From Sulfurovum sp. (GTDB lineage Bacteria > Campylobacterota > Campylobacteria > Campylobacterales > Sulfurovaceae), in NCBI GenBank assembly GCA_030949725.1, contig JAUZSE010000024.1:1-64000 (forward strand): a DNA stretch of 64,000 bases. Reading direction: 5' to 3'. Under the pieces are notes generated by a model that worked only from the letters and a program-made list of their open reading frames with translations, ran no database searches and was not told where the DNA came from. The translations under genes and the position numbers were made by a program. Below, piece by piece: positions 29,885-39,338 of this stretch. How positions within the stretch are numbered: position 1 is the first letter of the stretch; every line of letters begins with the position of its first letter.

Positions 29885-30443
29885 TTATCTCTATTCCTTT
29901 AAAACTATTATCTAAAAATTCATGTTCATTATCTCTTTTAGAAAGATTTTTTATCTTCAACGGCCACTTTATCCCTAAAGATAAATCTTTTATATTTAAT
30001 GCACCCTCATTTGATGGCGCATAAATAGTGCTATGCATATAAAGTAGTTCGGTATCATCTTCTAGTGTTTGAAAGCCATGTGCAAAACCTTTTGGTATAT
30101 ATATCATTTTTTGGTTTTCTGCTGAGAGTTCTACAGAAAAAGTTTCTAAAAAAGTGGGTGAGTCTTTTCTAATGTCAACAACTATATCCAAGACACGACC
30201 CTTTATGCATTTAACCATTTTAACTTCACTATTTGGTTCATATTGAAAATGCATACCTCGAACCGTACCTTTTTCTTTAGTCACAGAATGATTTATCTGC
30301 TTAATACTAACATCTAAAATTTCTTTAAGTTCATCTTCACAGTAAATTCTAGAAAAAGAACCTCTTTCATCGCTAAAAGAATTCGGCTCTATGATATACA
30401 AATCTTTTATTTTAGTTGATATAATATTTAATTTTTTGTCCAC
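29874..30443 (-). CDS. rfbC: dTDP-4-dehydrorhamnose 3,5-epimerase family (RfbC-like cupin)
   Basis: About 189 residues of cupin fold: DERGSFSRIYCEDEL, QINHSVTKEKGTVRGMHFQY with the catalytic His, IPKGFAHGFQTLEDDTELLY. In this cluster the partner enzymes are CDP-sugar genes, so it probably epimerises a CDP-4-keto sugar, not a dTDP one. GTG 30443 is preceded by AAAGG at eight bases and limits the overlap with rfbG to about 16 bases; ATG 30479 is the longer alternative. Confidence 0.83.
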   Translation of the reverse strand: MDKKLNIISTKIKDLYIIEPNSFSDERGSFSRIYCEDELKEILDVSIKQINHSVTKEKGTVRGMHFQYEPNSEVKMVKCIKGRVLDIVVDIRKDSPTFLETFSVELSAENQKMIYIPKGFAHGFQTLEDDTELLYMHSTIYAPSNEGALNIKDLSLGIKWPLKIKNLSKRDNEHEFLDNSFKGIEINEL

Positions 30444-31543
30444 TCTAAACCTTTCTTTTTTGCATCGACTATGTAACATTCCAAATCTTGTGAAGTTAAA
30501 ATTTCTTTTTTATCTTCATAATAAGCTTTATACCAGTTAACAGTTTTTTCAAATGTTGTTTCACTCTTCCAAACATCTTTCCATTTTAAAAGTATATGCG
30601 CTTTTGAACAATCTAGTTTAAGTAGATTTGCTTCATGCAGTTGAGTTGTATCTTTGTTTATCTCATAATCTATTGTATCCCAATGTTTTTTTACATTTTT
30701 AACTACTTCTTCAACGGAGATACTCCCTTCATCTGATGGACCAAAATTCCAAGCCTCTCCAAATTCTACTTTTTTTTCAAGAAGTTTTTGACCTACATGT
30801 AAATATCCACTAAGTGGTTCAAGTACATGTTGCCAAGGTCTTGTAGCATTTGGATTTCTTATGCTGACTTTTTTTCCTTGTGAAACACAAAGTATTATGT
30901 CCGTCATAAGTCTATCTTTTGCCCAGTCACCACCACCTATAACATTTCCTGCTCTACAAGTTACCAACAAAGTATTATGTGATTTTTTATATTCACTTAT
31001 ATTAAAATATGAGTTTCTATAAGAGTTAGCCAAAATATCAGCACATCCCTTAGAGGAACTATATGGATCATACCCACCTAAATGGTCATTCTCTCTATAT
31101 CCCCATACTTGTTCTCTATTTTCATAGGCTTTATCGCTAGTAATATTTACTATTGCTTTTACGGCGTGTTTTCTACATGCTTCAAAAACTTTAAGAGTTC
31201 CCATAACATTTGTTTCATAAGTTTCTATCGGATTTTCATAAGATAATCTAACTAAAGGCTGTGCAGCAAGGTGAAATACTATATCTGGCTTATAAGCTTC
31301 AAAAGTTTCATGTAATTTATCTAAATCTCGAATATCACCTATGATTGATACTATATCAAGGTTTAATAGTTCTATATGATTAGGTTTAGTAGGAGCTTCG
31401 AGCGAATACCCTACTACTTTTGCACCCATTTTATCTAGCCAATATACTAACCAAGAACCTTTAAAACCTGTATGACCTGTAACTAAAATAGTTTTATCTT
31501 TATATATTCCACTAAATAACTTTTGCACTACCAAACTTTCCAA
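30428..31543 (-). CDS. rfbG: CDP-glucose 4,6-dehydratase RfbG
   Basis: 371 residues. ILVTGHTGFKGSWLVYWL is the RfbG-specific NAD loop; NITSDKAYENRE and the YDPYSSSKGCAD segment hold the catalytic Tyr/Lys; ATRPWQHVLEPLSGYL is conserved near residue 235. It converts CDP-glucose to CDP-4-keto-6-deoxyglucose, the branch point of CDP-deoxysugars. Overlaps rfbF by 16 bases. Confidence 0.95.
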   Translation of the reverse strand: MESLVVQKLFSGIYKDKTILVTGHTGFKGSWLVYWLDKMGAKVVGYSLEAPTKPNHIELLNLDIVSIIGDIRDLDKLHETFEAYKPDIVFHLAAQPLVRLSYENPIETYETNVMGTLKVFEACRKHAVKAIVNITSDKAYENREQVWGYRENDHLGGYDPYSSSKGCADILANSYRNSYFNISEYKKSHNTLLVTCRAGNVIGGGDWAKDRLMTDIILCVSQGKKVSIRNPNATRPWQHVLEPLSGYLHVGQKLLEKKVEFGEAWNFGPSDEGSISVEEVVKNVKKHWDTIDYEINKDTTQLHEANLLKLDCSKAHILLKWKDVWKSETTFEKTVNWYKAYYEDKKEILTSQDLECYIVDAKKKGLEWTKN

Positions 31544-32295
31544 GGGGCTTTATTTTTATCCCACAATTCATTTAATGCTATTTTATCTCTCAGCGTATCC
31601 ATACACTGCCAAAATCCATCATGTTTATAGGCACTAAGTTCCCCATTTTGTGCAAGAGTTTGAAGAGGATATTGTTCAAAAACTGTATTATCAGACTCTA
31701 TAAGGTCTAAAACTTCAGGTTCACAAACCATAAATCCACCATTTATCCAGTTCCCATCACCAGCTGGCTTTTCAATAAACTCATTAACCAAATTTGAATC
31801 AATATCTAAAGCACCAAATCTACCTGCGGGCTGAATAGCAGTCATCGTTGCTTTTGTTTTGTTATTTTTATGAAATTCTACTAACTCTTTTATATTTACA
31901 TCACTTACACCATCACCATAAGTTAACATAAAAGTTTCATTACCAATAAAATCTTTAGCTCTTTTAATTCGTCCACCAGTCATACTGTCCATGCCTGTAT
32001 CTAGTAAAGTCACTTTCCATGGTTCGCTTGAATTATTGTGAACTTCCATTTTTCCATTTGACATATCAAATGTAACATCACTTTGATGTAAATAATAGTT
32101 TGCAAAATATTCTTTTATGTAGTAACCTTTATATCCAAGTAGGATAACAAACTCATTAAATCCATAATGTGAGTACATCTTCATTATATGCCATAAAATT
32201 GGTTTACCGCCAACTTCAACCATAGGTTTAGGTCTAATATCCGTCTCTTCGCTAAGTCTTGTTCCGTATCCACCAGCCAATAATAATATTTTCAT
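31528..32295 (-). CDS. rfbF: Glucose-1-phosphate cytidylyltransferase RfbF
   Basis: 255 residues. The nucleotidyltransferase start LLAGGYGTRLSEETDIRPKP and EVGGKPILWHIMK are diagnostic; TYGDGVSDVNI carries the metal-binding Asp. It makes CDP-glucose for RfbG. The four-base overlap with the DNA ligase gene upstream places an unrelated gene in the same transcript. Confidence 0.95.
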   Translation of the reverse strand: MKILLLAGGYGTRLSEETDIRPKPMVEVGGKPILWHIMKMYSHYGFNEFVILLGYKGYYIKEYFANYYLHQSDVTFDMSNGKMEVHNNSSEPWKVTLLDTGMDSMTGGRIKRAKDFIGNETFMLTYGDGVSDVNIKELVEFHKNNKTKATMTAIQPAGRFGALDIDSNLVNEFIEKPAGDGNWINGGFMVCEPEVLDLIESDNTVFEQYPLQTLAQNGELSAYKHDGFWQCMDTLRDKIALNELWDKNKAPWKVW

Positions 32296-33110
32296 TTTAT
32301 ATATTCCATAATATTAGATAAAGTTCTCACCCTCAAAAATACAGGAAACCGAGGCTTCCCATATTTAGTCATATTTTGATACTTGAAAGTCACCCTAGAG
32401 CCTACTTTAGGTGGATTTCTTCGTTCATTGTCACTCAGTCCTGTACCGATCTTAAAGAGTATACCATTATCTAATCTACATTTTAATGCACCGAGCATTC
32501 CTTGGTACTTCCCCTTGCCTTGCGTATGCCCTATGACCTCACATTCTGCGTCTTTAAAATACTTGACTTTGAGTGCTGTACTGGTTCTCTCTCCTATATA
32601 AGGCATCTTTGGATCTCGTACCACTACACCCTCTGCTCCTTTTTCATCTAAGGCTTTGTGCAATGTTTCTAAGTGCTTTTTATCTTTCACATAGATTTGA
32701 GGAAGTATGTGAATAACTTTATTTTCATACGGTTTGACTTTGCTCAAACGCTCAAATAAATCCCCCTTGGCATCAGGCACTTCAACAATATAATGCTTTA
32801 TCTGCAGCCACTCTGCACTAGGTACTTTATCACGCACGATAGAGACAATATTTTCAAAGTCTTCTCTCTTCGTCCAAAGCTCTCCATCAATGGCAAAAGG
32901 AGGATAATCTTTGATAAACCACGCAGGAGCATGGATGATTTTACCTCCACGACTCAGAAGCACTTTACCATTCCAATAGGCTCTTACCCCATCAAGTTTT
33001 TCACTCATTACCCAACCGTCTATATTTTGGTTTTTGTAGGTTTTGAGGAGTAGTAGATTAGGCTTTTCTGCCCAAACAAACAATGATAATAATAAAAAGA
33101 TACGAATCAT
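32292..33110 (-). CDS. Secreted ATP-dependent DNA ligase (LigE type)
   Basis: 272 residues. Residues 1-15 are a signal peptide (MIRIFLLLSLFVWAE). The nucleotidyltransferase motif I is EKLDGVRAYW with the adenylated Lys38; IDGELW, GAEGVVVRD and ALKVKYF are motifs III to V; an OB domain ends the protein. LigE-type ligases act in the periplasm and have been linked to repair of DNA taken up by transformation. A ComEA-like gene lies 26 kb away. The position between rfbF and an aminotransferase gene, with overlaps on both sides, is odd for its role. Confidence 0.88.
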   Translation of the reverse strand: MIRIFLLLSLFVWAEKPNLLLLKTYKNQNIDGWVMSEKLDGVRAYWNGKVLLSRGGKIIHAPAWFIKDYPPFAIDGELWTKREDFENIVSIVRDKVPSAEWLQIKHYIVEVPDAKGDLFERLSKVKPYENKVIHILPQIYVKDKKHLETLHKALDEKGAEGVVVRDPKMPYIGERTSTALKVKYFKDAECEVIGHTQGKGKYQGMLGALKCRLDNGILFKIGTGLSDNERRNPPKVGSRVTFKYQNMTKYGKPRFPVFLRVRTLSNIMEYIK

Positions 33111-34193
33111 AAAGCTTCACTAATCCTAGCAATCTCATCATCCCCAACATACGGATTCATAGGTAAAGATAGTGTCTCATTCTGATATCATTTCAGATAC
33201 AGGAAAGTCCCCTTTCTTATAGCCCAAATACGCAAAACACTCCTGCAAATGCAAAGGCATAGGATAATGCACTGCTGTAGGAATACCTTTCTCCTTTAAG
33301 TGAGCTTGCACATCATTTCTATTTTGAATCCTAATACTATATTGAGCAAAAGCAGAAGTAGCTCTTTCATCTACAAAAGGTAAAATCAAATCTTTACTTT
33401 TTAAAGCTTCTGTATATTTTTGTGCTACTATTTGACGTAATTTCAAATCTTTCGCATAATGCTTCAGCTTCACATTTACAATAGCACATTGCAAGGTATC
33501 CATACGCCCACCCATTCCTATGTACTGATGATGATAACGCTTAGACTGTCCATGTACTCTAAGTGATTTCATCTTTTGGGCTAAGGCATTATCATTGGTA
33601 AATACAGCCCCACCATCGCCAAAACATCCTAAAGGTTTAGCAGGGAAAAAGCTTGTGGTTGAAATATCTCCTAAATTAGAATCTGTTTTTCCTTTATAGG
33701 TACTTCCAAAACTTTGTGCACCATCCACAATCACTTTCAAGTTATGTTTGTCTGCGATAGCTTGAATAGCGTCCATATTAGAGGGCTGCCCATAAAGACT
33801 TACTGGCATAATGGCTTTTGTGTTATTTGTAATCTTTGCTTCTATCTTAGAGGTATCTATATTGTAAGTTTTTTCATCTATATCTACAAATACTGGTATG
33901 GCTTTCAAAAATGCAATCGTCTCTGCTGTTGCAATAAATGTAAAGGGAGTGGTGATAATCTCATCACCAGGCTGAATATCTAATGCCATCATCGCTAGAA
34001 GTAAGGCATCGGTTCCAGAACTACAAGTGATGGCATGTTTTGCTCCCGTAAAGTCTTGTAAAGAGGATTCAAGTTGTGATACTTCTTCCCCCATGATATA
34101 ATTTGACTTATCAAGTACGGCGTGAATGGCTTCATCTATCTCAGTTTTGTAAAGTTGATATTGATACTGAAGGTTTGCGAAGTCTATCTTCAT
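33107..34193 (-). CDS. wbpE: UDP-3-keto sugar aminotransferase (WbpE/WlbC-like), frameshift at 3' end
   Basis: DegT/DnrJ PLP enzyme. DFANLQYQYQLYKTEID starts it, SSGTDALLLAMMALDI binds the cofactor phosphate, and SFFPAKPLGCFGDGGA holds the PLP Lys. The open frame stops at 33177 after VSEMISE. Skipping one base near 33180 gives SNETLSLPMNPYVGDDEIAR and a stop at 33107-33109, overlapping the ligase start (ATGA). With the WbpB- and WbpD-like genes upstream it would make the 3-amino group of UDP-GlcNAc3NAcA. Confidence 0.87.
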
Positions 34194-34194
34194 A

Positions 34195-34765
34195 TTATTT
34201 TCTTTCTACTTTTAAACTGTTTTCTATACGCTCATACATAGCAAATTCGTCTTCTGCTTTATTATCTATAAACTTTAAAGTATTTCCTGAAACCCCCACC
34301 CAACCGATCTGTTTGGCAGGCACACCCACCATAAGTGCGTAAGGCTTGACATTTTTATTGATAACCGCCCCACTTCCTATGAGAGCATATTCTCCGACAG
34401 TTACACCACATACAATCGTGGCATTTGCTCCAATCGTACATCCCTTTTTTAAAAGCGTCTTTTTAAATTCTTCTTTCCTTTGGATGAATGCTCGTGGATT
34501 GATCACATTTGTAAAAACCATAGAAGGTCCAAGAAAGACATCATCTTCTATCTCCACGCCTTCATAGATGGAAACATTATTTTGTACTTTTACGCCATTG
34601 CCTACATTTACTTTAGGGCCTACTACACAATTTTGTCCAAAAGAACAATTGCTGCCTATATTTGTATCTGGATAACACATGAGAGAAATGCCAAATCTTA
34701 CTCTTATCTCCTATGTTTACGCCTTCATCAACATAAGCACTCTCATGCACAAAAAAGTCTGCCAT
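34195..34765 (-). CDS. wbpD: UDP-3-amino sugar N-acetyltransferase (WbpD/WlbB-like), frameshift
   Basis: Hexapeptide acetyltransferase. The N-terminus [20 protein letters not shown] from ATG 34765 runs to WHFSHVLS. After a shift near 34680 the rest continues as [52 protein letters not shown] and a [12 protein letters not shown] end. That is the full WbpD layout, about 190 residues. Its ATG overlaps the stop of the oxidoreductase gene (TAATG). It acetylates the amino group made by WbpE. Confidence 0.88.
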
Positions 34766-35734
34766 TAGCCAAGTACCTTCTTGCAAAAAGGATGATAATT
34801 CCCTTTCATCCCAATAGCATCAAGGTTTCTAATGGTTGAAACCATAGAGATAGACGCATACGCTTCATCTAGTCCAAATCCATTTCCTTTTAAAATCTCT
34901 TCATAAGATCTTGTGTGTAAGTCTGTAAATCCGCCAGAGAATTCTATCTCATCCCCATCAACAGTAATGCTTCTATAGGTTCTCTGTCCACTCTGCGCTT
35001 ATCTCTGTTGGTAAATAGTCATCATTCACCGATAAAAACCATCTGACATTGGCATTTTTTAGTTTAAAAGAACCCGCATTACAATCAGCAGTTTTCACAT
35101 GCACGATATTCTCTTCTACCTCACCAAATATCCACGTAAGCATGTCATAAAAGTGTACCCCTATATTGGAAGCAATTCCCCCTGATTTAGCTTGGTCACC
35201 TTTCCATGAGATAAAGTACCATTTACCTCTACTTGTCAAATAGGTTAAATCAATATCATAGACTTTATTGGGATTCTCTTTTAATTCTTTAGTGACTTTT
35301 TCTTTTAGAGCAATAATTGAGTGATGCAGTCTAAGTTGCAAAATATTATATACTTTTTGTCCTGTCTCTTCTTCGATAATTTTAAGCTGATCAATATTCC
35401 AAGGGTTGAGAACAAGTGGCTTTTCACAAATAGCATCTGCGCCACTTTTGAGGGCAAATCGTATATGAGAATCATGTAGATAGTTAGGAGAGCAGATGGA
35501 CATATAATCAATCTTTCTACCTGTATCTCTACGCCATTTATCTACAAACCTATCAAAGCGTTCAAACTCTATAAAGAAATCAGCCTCGGGAAAATTACTG
35601 TCCATAATACCTATGCCATCATAGGGATCTAGTGCTGCCACAAGGTTATGCCCTGTTTCTTTTATAGCTTTCATATGCCTAGGGGCAATATATCCTGCTG
35701 CTCCAATAAGAGCAAAATTTTTACGACTCAACAT
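34765..35734 (-). CDS. wbpB: UDP-GlcNAcA 3-dehydrogenase (WbpB/WlbA-like, Gfo/Idh/MocA), frameshift
   Basis: NAD-dependent oxidoreductase. FALIGAAGYIAPRHMKAI is the WlbA/WbpB-type start; ICSPNYLHDSHIRFALKSGA and CEKPLVLNPWNI with the catalytic Lys follow; SGGIASNIGVHFYDMLTWIFG is the family end motif. The open frame stops at 34973. Past a shift near 34980 it continues RTYRSITVDGDEIEFSGGFT and so on to TAA at 34765. First gene of the long glycan operon visible here. Confidence 0.88.
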
Positions 35735-35769
35735 TTATTACCTCACTTGTATTTAATTTTTATTTAGAT

Positions 35770-35783
35770 TGGTGGAGAATAAC
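35770..35783 (+). repeat. 14-bp copy of the tRNA-Ala 3' end
   Basis: TGGTGGAGAATAAC here is identical to 36532-36545, the 3' end (with CCA) of tRNA-Ala on the minus strand. The two copies bracket the YafQ/DinJ genes. The left copy also forms the first arm of a small hairpin (GGTGGAG/CTCCACC), so its match may have another cause. The repeat is exact; its meaning is inferred. Confidence 0.45.
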
Positions 35784-35879
35784 TCCACCTAACTATTACT
35801 ATAAGTAACGTTATTTAGGATACCCAATATCTATGATACATAAAAATACTACTTAAAGTACTACCATTGTTTCTAAAGG

Positions 35880-36146
35880 CTATTTAAAAAGTTGGCTATG
35901 AGTACCAATTCTTTGCAAGTATAGTATATTTTCTCTTACAGTGTAAACGATAAGCATATCCCCACCTAAATGAAATTCTCTAAAACCTTTATACTCACCT
36001 AATAAATCATGGTCTTTCGCTTCACGTGCTAAAGGCTCTTCTTTTAAGAGGAGTGATAAATAATTAATCCTCTTTGCATACTGTTCATCTGTAAGCTTTG
36101 TTTTGAGTTCATCTTTTCTAAAATGTTTGTGCCGTTTGAGCTGCAT
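35880..36146 (-). CDS. yafQ: YafQ-family mRNA interferase toxin
   Basis: 88 residues of RelE/YafQ fold: KRHKHFRKDELK at the start, EEPLAREAKDHDLLGEYKGF in the middle, REFHLGGDMLIVYTV, and a late His in GTHSQLF, the position of the YafQ catalytic His. The toxin cuts mRNA on the ribosome. Its ATG overlaps the antitoxin stop (TAATG), the standard antitoxin-first order. Confidence 0.88.
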   Translation of the reverse strand: MQLKRHKHFRKDELKTKLTDEQYAKRINYLSLLLKEEPLAREAKDHDLLGEYKGFREFHLGGDMLIVYTVRENILYLQRIGTHSQLFK

Positions 36147-36395
36147 TATTTAACTAAATCCTCTAAAGTAATGTCCTCATAGTTATTGCCTGTTTCCACA
36201 TCTTTCATAGCTTCTAACGTTATATCGTTAGGTATCTTTACGTCAAAGGGTAGACCCTCTGCTAAAAACCGATTGAGCTAAAAACATATTGACGGCTTCA
36301 CTAAGACTTAATCCATAATGTTTATAAATCTCTTTCGCCTGTGCTTTGAGATTTGTATCTAGATACACATTGGTTCTTGACTTTTCAACTACCAT
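36146..36395 (-). CDS. dinJ: DinJ/RelB-family antitoxin, frameshift
   Basis: Starts at ATG 36395 (MVVEKSRTNVYLDTNLKAQA) with AAGGA about eight bases upstream. The ribbon-helix-helix part continues to NMFLAQSV. A T-run near 36268 has five Ts where four restore LAEGLPFDVKIPNDITLEAM and an acidic end that would bind the toxin. About 83 residues when joined. The tail DLVK is followed by TAA at 36146-36148. Confidence 0.83.
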
Positions 36396-36531
36396 GATAA
36401 ATCCTTTTTTATTCATTATAACACAAAGATTGTGTTTTGTAAAGAAGTTTGATTTCATTACATCAGAAAACTTAAAGAAAATATCTTATTGTTAAAAGTA
36501 CTTTATGTATCGTATTTAAGGGGTGTGTTGG

Positions 36532-36607
36532 TGGTGGAGAATAACGGGATCGAACCGTCGACCTCTTCGCTGCCAGCGAAGCGCTCTCCCAGCTGAGCTA
36601 ATTCCCC
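36532..36607 (-). tRNA. tRNA-Ala (anticodon GGC)
   Basis: A 76-base cloverleaf. Acceptor GGGGAAT pairs with ATTCTCC, then discriminator A and encoded CCA. The anticodon stem CTTCG/CGAAG closes the loop CTGGCAG, giving GGC for alanine. The T-arm reads GGTTCGATCC. Confidence 0.95.
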
Positions 36608-36674
36608 ATAAGTATGGATAAGAAATAGAATTTTATCATAAGATAGGTAAAATCTCGCCTATCTTATACATATT

Positions 36675-36956
36675 TTACGAACGCTCAGTTACTTCAAGAA
36701 GATGATACCCAAACTGTGTTTTGACAGGACCGTGTACTACACCTACCTCATCATTGAAAACAACCTTATCAAACTCTGGAACCATTTGACCTTCGCCAAA
36801 GCTACCTAATTCTCCACCTTTTGCACCTGATGGACATGTTGAGTTCTCTTTTGCTGCTTGTTCAAAAGTGAGTTCCCCTGCGTTTATCTTTTCTTTTAGT
36901 TCAGTACAAACTGTTTCATCGTCTACCAATATGTGTCTTGCTGATGCTGATGCCAT
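36675..36956 (-). CDS. Parvulin-type peptidyl-prolyl isomerase
   Basis: 93 residues, a single cytoplasmic parvulin domain without signal peptide. ARHILVDDETVCTELKEKI, FEQAAKENSTCPSGAKGGEL, LGSFGEGQMVPEFDKVVF and TQFGYHLLEV are the family motifs. It isomerises prolyl bonds like E. coli PpiC, also 93 residues. Confidence 0.92.
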   Translation of the reverse strand: MASASARHILVDDETVCTELKEKINAGELTFEQAAKENSTCPSGAKGGELGSFGEGQMVPEFDKVVFNDEVGVVHGPVKTQFGYHLLEVTERS

Positions 36957-36994
36957 TTAATATCCTTTGTTATTAGTGTAAAATAAGTTTAAAG

Positions 36995-38656
36995 CTAGTA
37001 TGAAGGGTCGTATGCGACCAATTCACCTTTTTTTAGCCTTGGCAGTATATCCATTTTTATCTTTTTAAGCAAAAACATTTTTTTGTCCATAGACATATTT
37101 TCATCTCTTGGTATGGCTTGCAACTGTTGCCTGTAGTGTATAGTAAGCATGTTTAACAGTGTTTTATTTAAACTTTTTTCATCTAGCACTTTGATGCCCT
37201 CATCAATACTCAAACCCACCAAACTAGGGTTGTCAAGCTCTCCTCTTAGCAAAATAGAAAATAATTCTGCATACTCTTTGAACAATGAAGCATCCATAAC
37301 GCTGAGTACGTTGTCGATGTATTGAGGGAATTCTATGAGCGTTTTTAGTATGCACAAAAGTTCAGTGTTGTCTTTTTTTTGCGTAAAATTGTCTCTTGCG
37401 TGTTCAGGTCTGCTTTCTTTCCCAAAAAAAGCAGGAGAAAGCCCAATCAGGGTCGCTGCCACAGGAATATATGCATCTTTAATGATGGGACTTAACGCAT
37501 CCATATATTGTTTTACTGTACCAAAAGCCACTTCTTTTTCTCTAGGGTCATGCAGATCATACCTAGATACAATTTTCTCCAATACAAAAGGGATGAGTGG
37601 TTTGGCTTCACGTAGTAACTTTGCCACTGCTTCACTTTGCCCTTTGGCTATGAGATCTGCAGGATCTTGTCCATCAGGAAACAGCACGACTCCCCCATCA
37701 AATCCAGCCACAGATAACATTTGCGAAGCTTTGAGTGCCGCTGCGACCCCTGCTTTGTCACCATCATACGCAAGGATGACTTTAGGGTCTCCTTTTCTAA
37801 GCATAGGTAAGTGTTCGGTCGTCAAGGCTGTTCCCATCCCTGCTACTGCTTCTTTAAAACCTGCTTGATGAAACATCACTACATCAAGATACCCTTCACA
37901 AATAATGATCTTTTTGTTTTTATAGATGCTCTCTTTCGCCAAATGGTATCCGTATAGAAGACGAGACTTGTTAAAGAGTTTTGTTTGGGGTGAGTTGATG
38001 TACTTCGCAGGATGATTACTAATGGTTCTACCACCAAACCCCACCAACGATGCAGAAGGAGAATAGATAGGAAAGGTAATACGCTCCACCAAACGGGCAT
38101 AATACCCCTCCCCATTTTCACTCGCTGCGATAATACCTGCTTCTGCTGCTTTGGGCAAAGGAAGCAATGCAGCTTTGCAAGAAGTGCATTACCTGCTTGT
38201 CCCTGTTGGCACATACCCTATCTCAAAGTTTTCAATCGAATTTTGAGAAATACCCCTTTGGAGTAGATATTGTGTGGCTGTGGTATTTTGATTAAGATTT
38301 TTAACATACCACTGACTGATGGCTTCAAGTACTCTTTTGGCATCAGAATAATCAGAACTACCTTTGGTGTAAGTCAGCGAAAAGTTATTCATGGAGGCGA
38401 GTTTTTCTATGGATTCTGGGTAAGAAAGTTTTTCCAACTCCATCACAAATTTAATGCTGTCTCCTCCTACACCACAGCCAAAACAATGGTATATCTGCTT
38501 GGAAGGACTTACCACAAAAGATGGGGTTTTTTCTCCATGGAAAGGACAATTTGCTTTATAATTTGCACCTGCTTTACGCAACTCTATAAAGTTACCTATT
38601 ACATCTATTATATCTATACTGCTTTTAAGGGATTCTATTGAGGCGTTATCTATCAT
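36995..38656 (-). CDS. dnaG: DNA primase DnaG (frameshifts near the middle)
   Basis: Makes RNA primers at the replication fork. The N-terminal part (38189-38656) has the CHC2 zinc finger: CPFHGEKTPSF and YHCFGCGVGGD. The large part (36995-38167) has the TOPRIM motifs IICEGYLDVV and AYDGDKAG. Between them, at about 38165-38195, the linker NALLAKLH then LLPLPKAAEAG needs two frame changes. DnaG is essential, so this is almost certainly a sequence error. The C-terminus is the helicase-binding region. Confidence 0.92.
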
Positions 38657-38662
38657 AAAGGA

Positions 38663-38684
38663 ATTATATCTAATTAGGTATAAT
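38663..38684. promoter_or_regulatory. Divergent -10 boxes for dnaG and the TPR gene
   Basis: A minus-strand TATAAT (38663-38668) precedes dnaG and a plus-strand TATAAT (38679-38684) precedes the TPR gene, only 43 bases apart from start to start. Confidence 0.55.
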
Positions 38685-38699
38685 TTATAAAGGACTACT

Positions 38700-39338
38700 T
38701 TGGAACAGATATTACCTGCTTATGATGACCCACTTTTTAGTATTGTACTTATTATTGTTATTGGTCTTATTGTGGCACTGGTTACTTATGGTTGGGGGGT
38801 GTATCGAGAACAAAAAGAAGAGGGAAAGCTCCTCAACTTTTTGGAGAAGTTTGACAGCTCCGAATGCACATTAAACACAGCCGATATGCCCTATGAGCCC
38901 AATATGCTCAAACCTCTCACCCTCTTGGCAAAAGCCTTTGAAAATTCTGGAGAATACCATAAGTCTATTGACCTCTATCTCTACCTCATCAAACATGTTT
39001 CCCAAGACCAAGGAGAACTTGAACTGATGGAACGCTTAGGAAACACCTACCTTCATGCAGGGTTTCTAGCACGTTCAAAATCCATTTATACAGAGATATT
39101 ACGTAAAAAGCCACGCAATGTCAAAGTGCTTTATGAACTCGGTGTCGTGTATGAGACCATGCAAAAGTATGAGAAAGCAAAAGAAGTACTCGAACCTCTA
39201 ACAATGCTAGGAGAAGAAACCGCTTCACTTGAAAAGTTTCTTGACTTTTTGCTCCTACTCTCCAACAACACATTGTCTATAGAGACTAAAGTACTTCAAT
39301 TAAAAGAGATTTTAGAACAAAGAACCCAACATGTATAG
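38700..39338 (+). CDS. Membrane-anchored TPR protein (LapB-like N-terminal half)
   Basis: 212 residues from TTG 38700, preceded by AAAGGA. One transmembrane helix (about residues 12-32) is followed by TPR repeats: PLTLLAKAFENSGEYHKSID, MERLGNTYLHAGFLARS and LYELGVVYETMQKYEKAKEV. This is the layout of LapB/YciM without its C-terminal metal-binding knuckle, which the next, overlapping gene supplies. LapB links FtsH to LpxC turnover and LPS assembly; whether this pair does the same is inference. Confidence 0.7.
   Translation: MEQILPAYDDPLFSIVLIIVIGLIVALVTYGWGVYREQKEEGKLLNFLEKFDSSECTLNTADMPYEPNMLKPLTLLAKAFENSGEYHKSIDLYLYLIKHVSQDQGELELMERLGNTYLHAGFLARSKSIYTEILRKKPRNVKVLYELGVVYETMQKYEKAKEVLEPLTMLGEETASLEKFLDFLLLLSNNTLSIETKVLQLKEILEQRTQHV

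Noticed and set aside
35771-35789. GGTGGAG/CTCCACC hairpin as an intrinsic terminator.
   Set aside because: No T-tract on either strand and it lies upstream of wbpB; listed instead for its match to tRNA-Ala.
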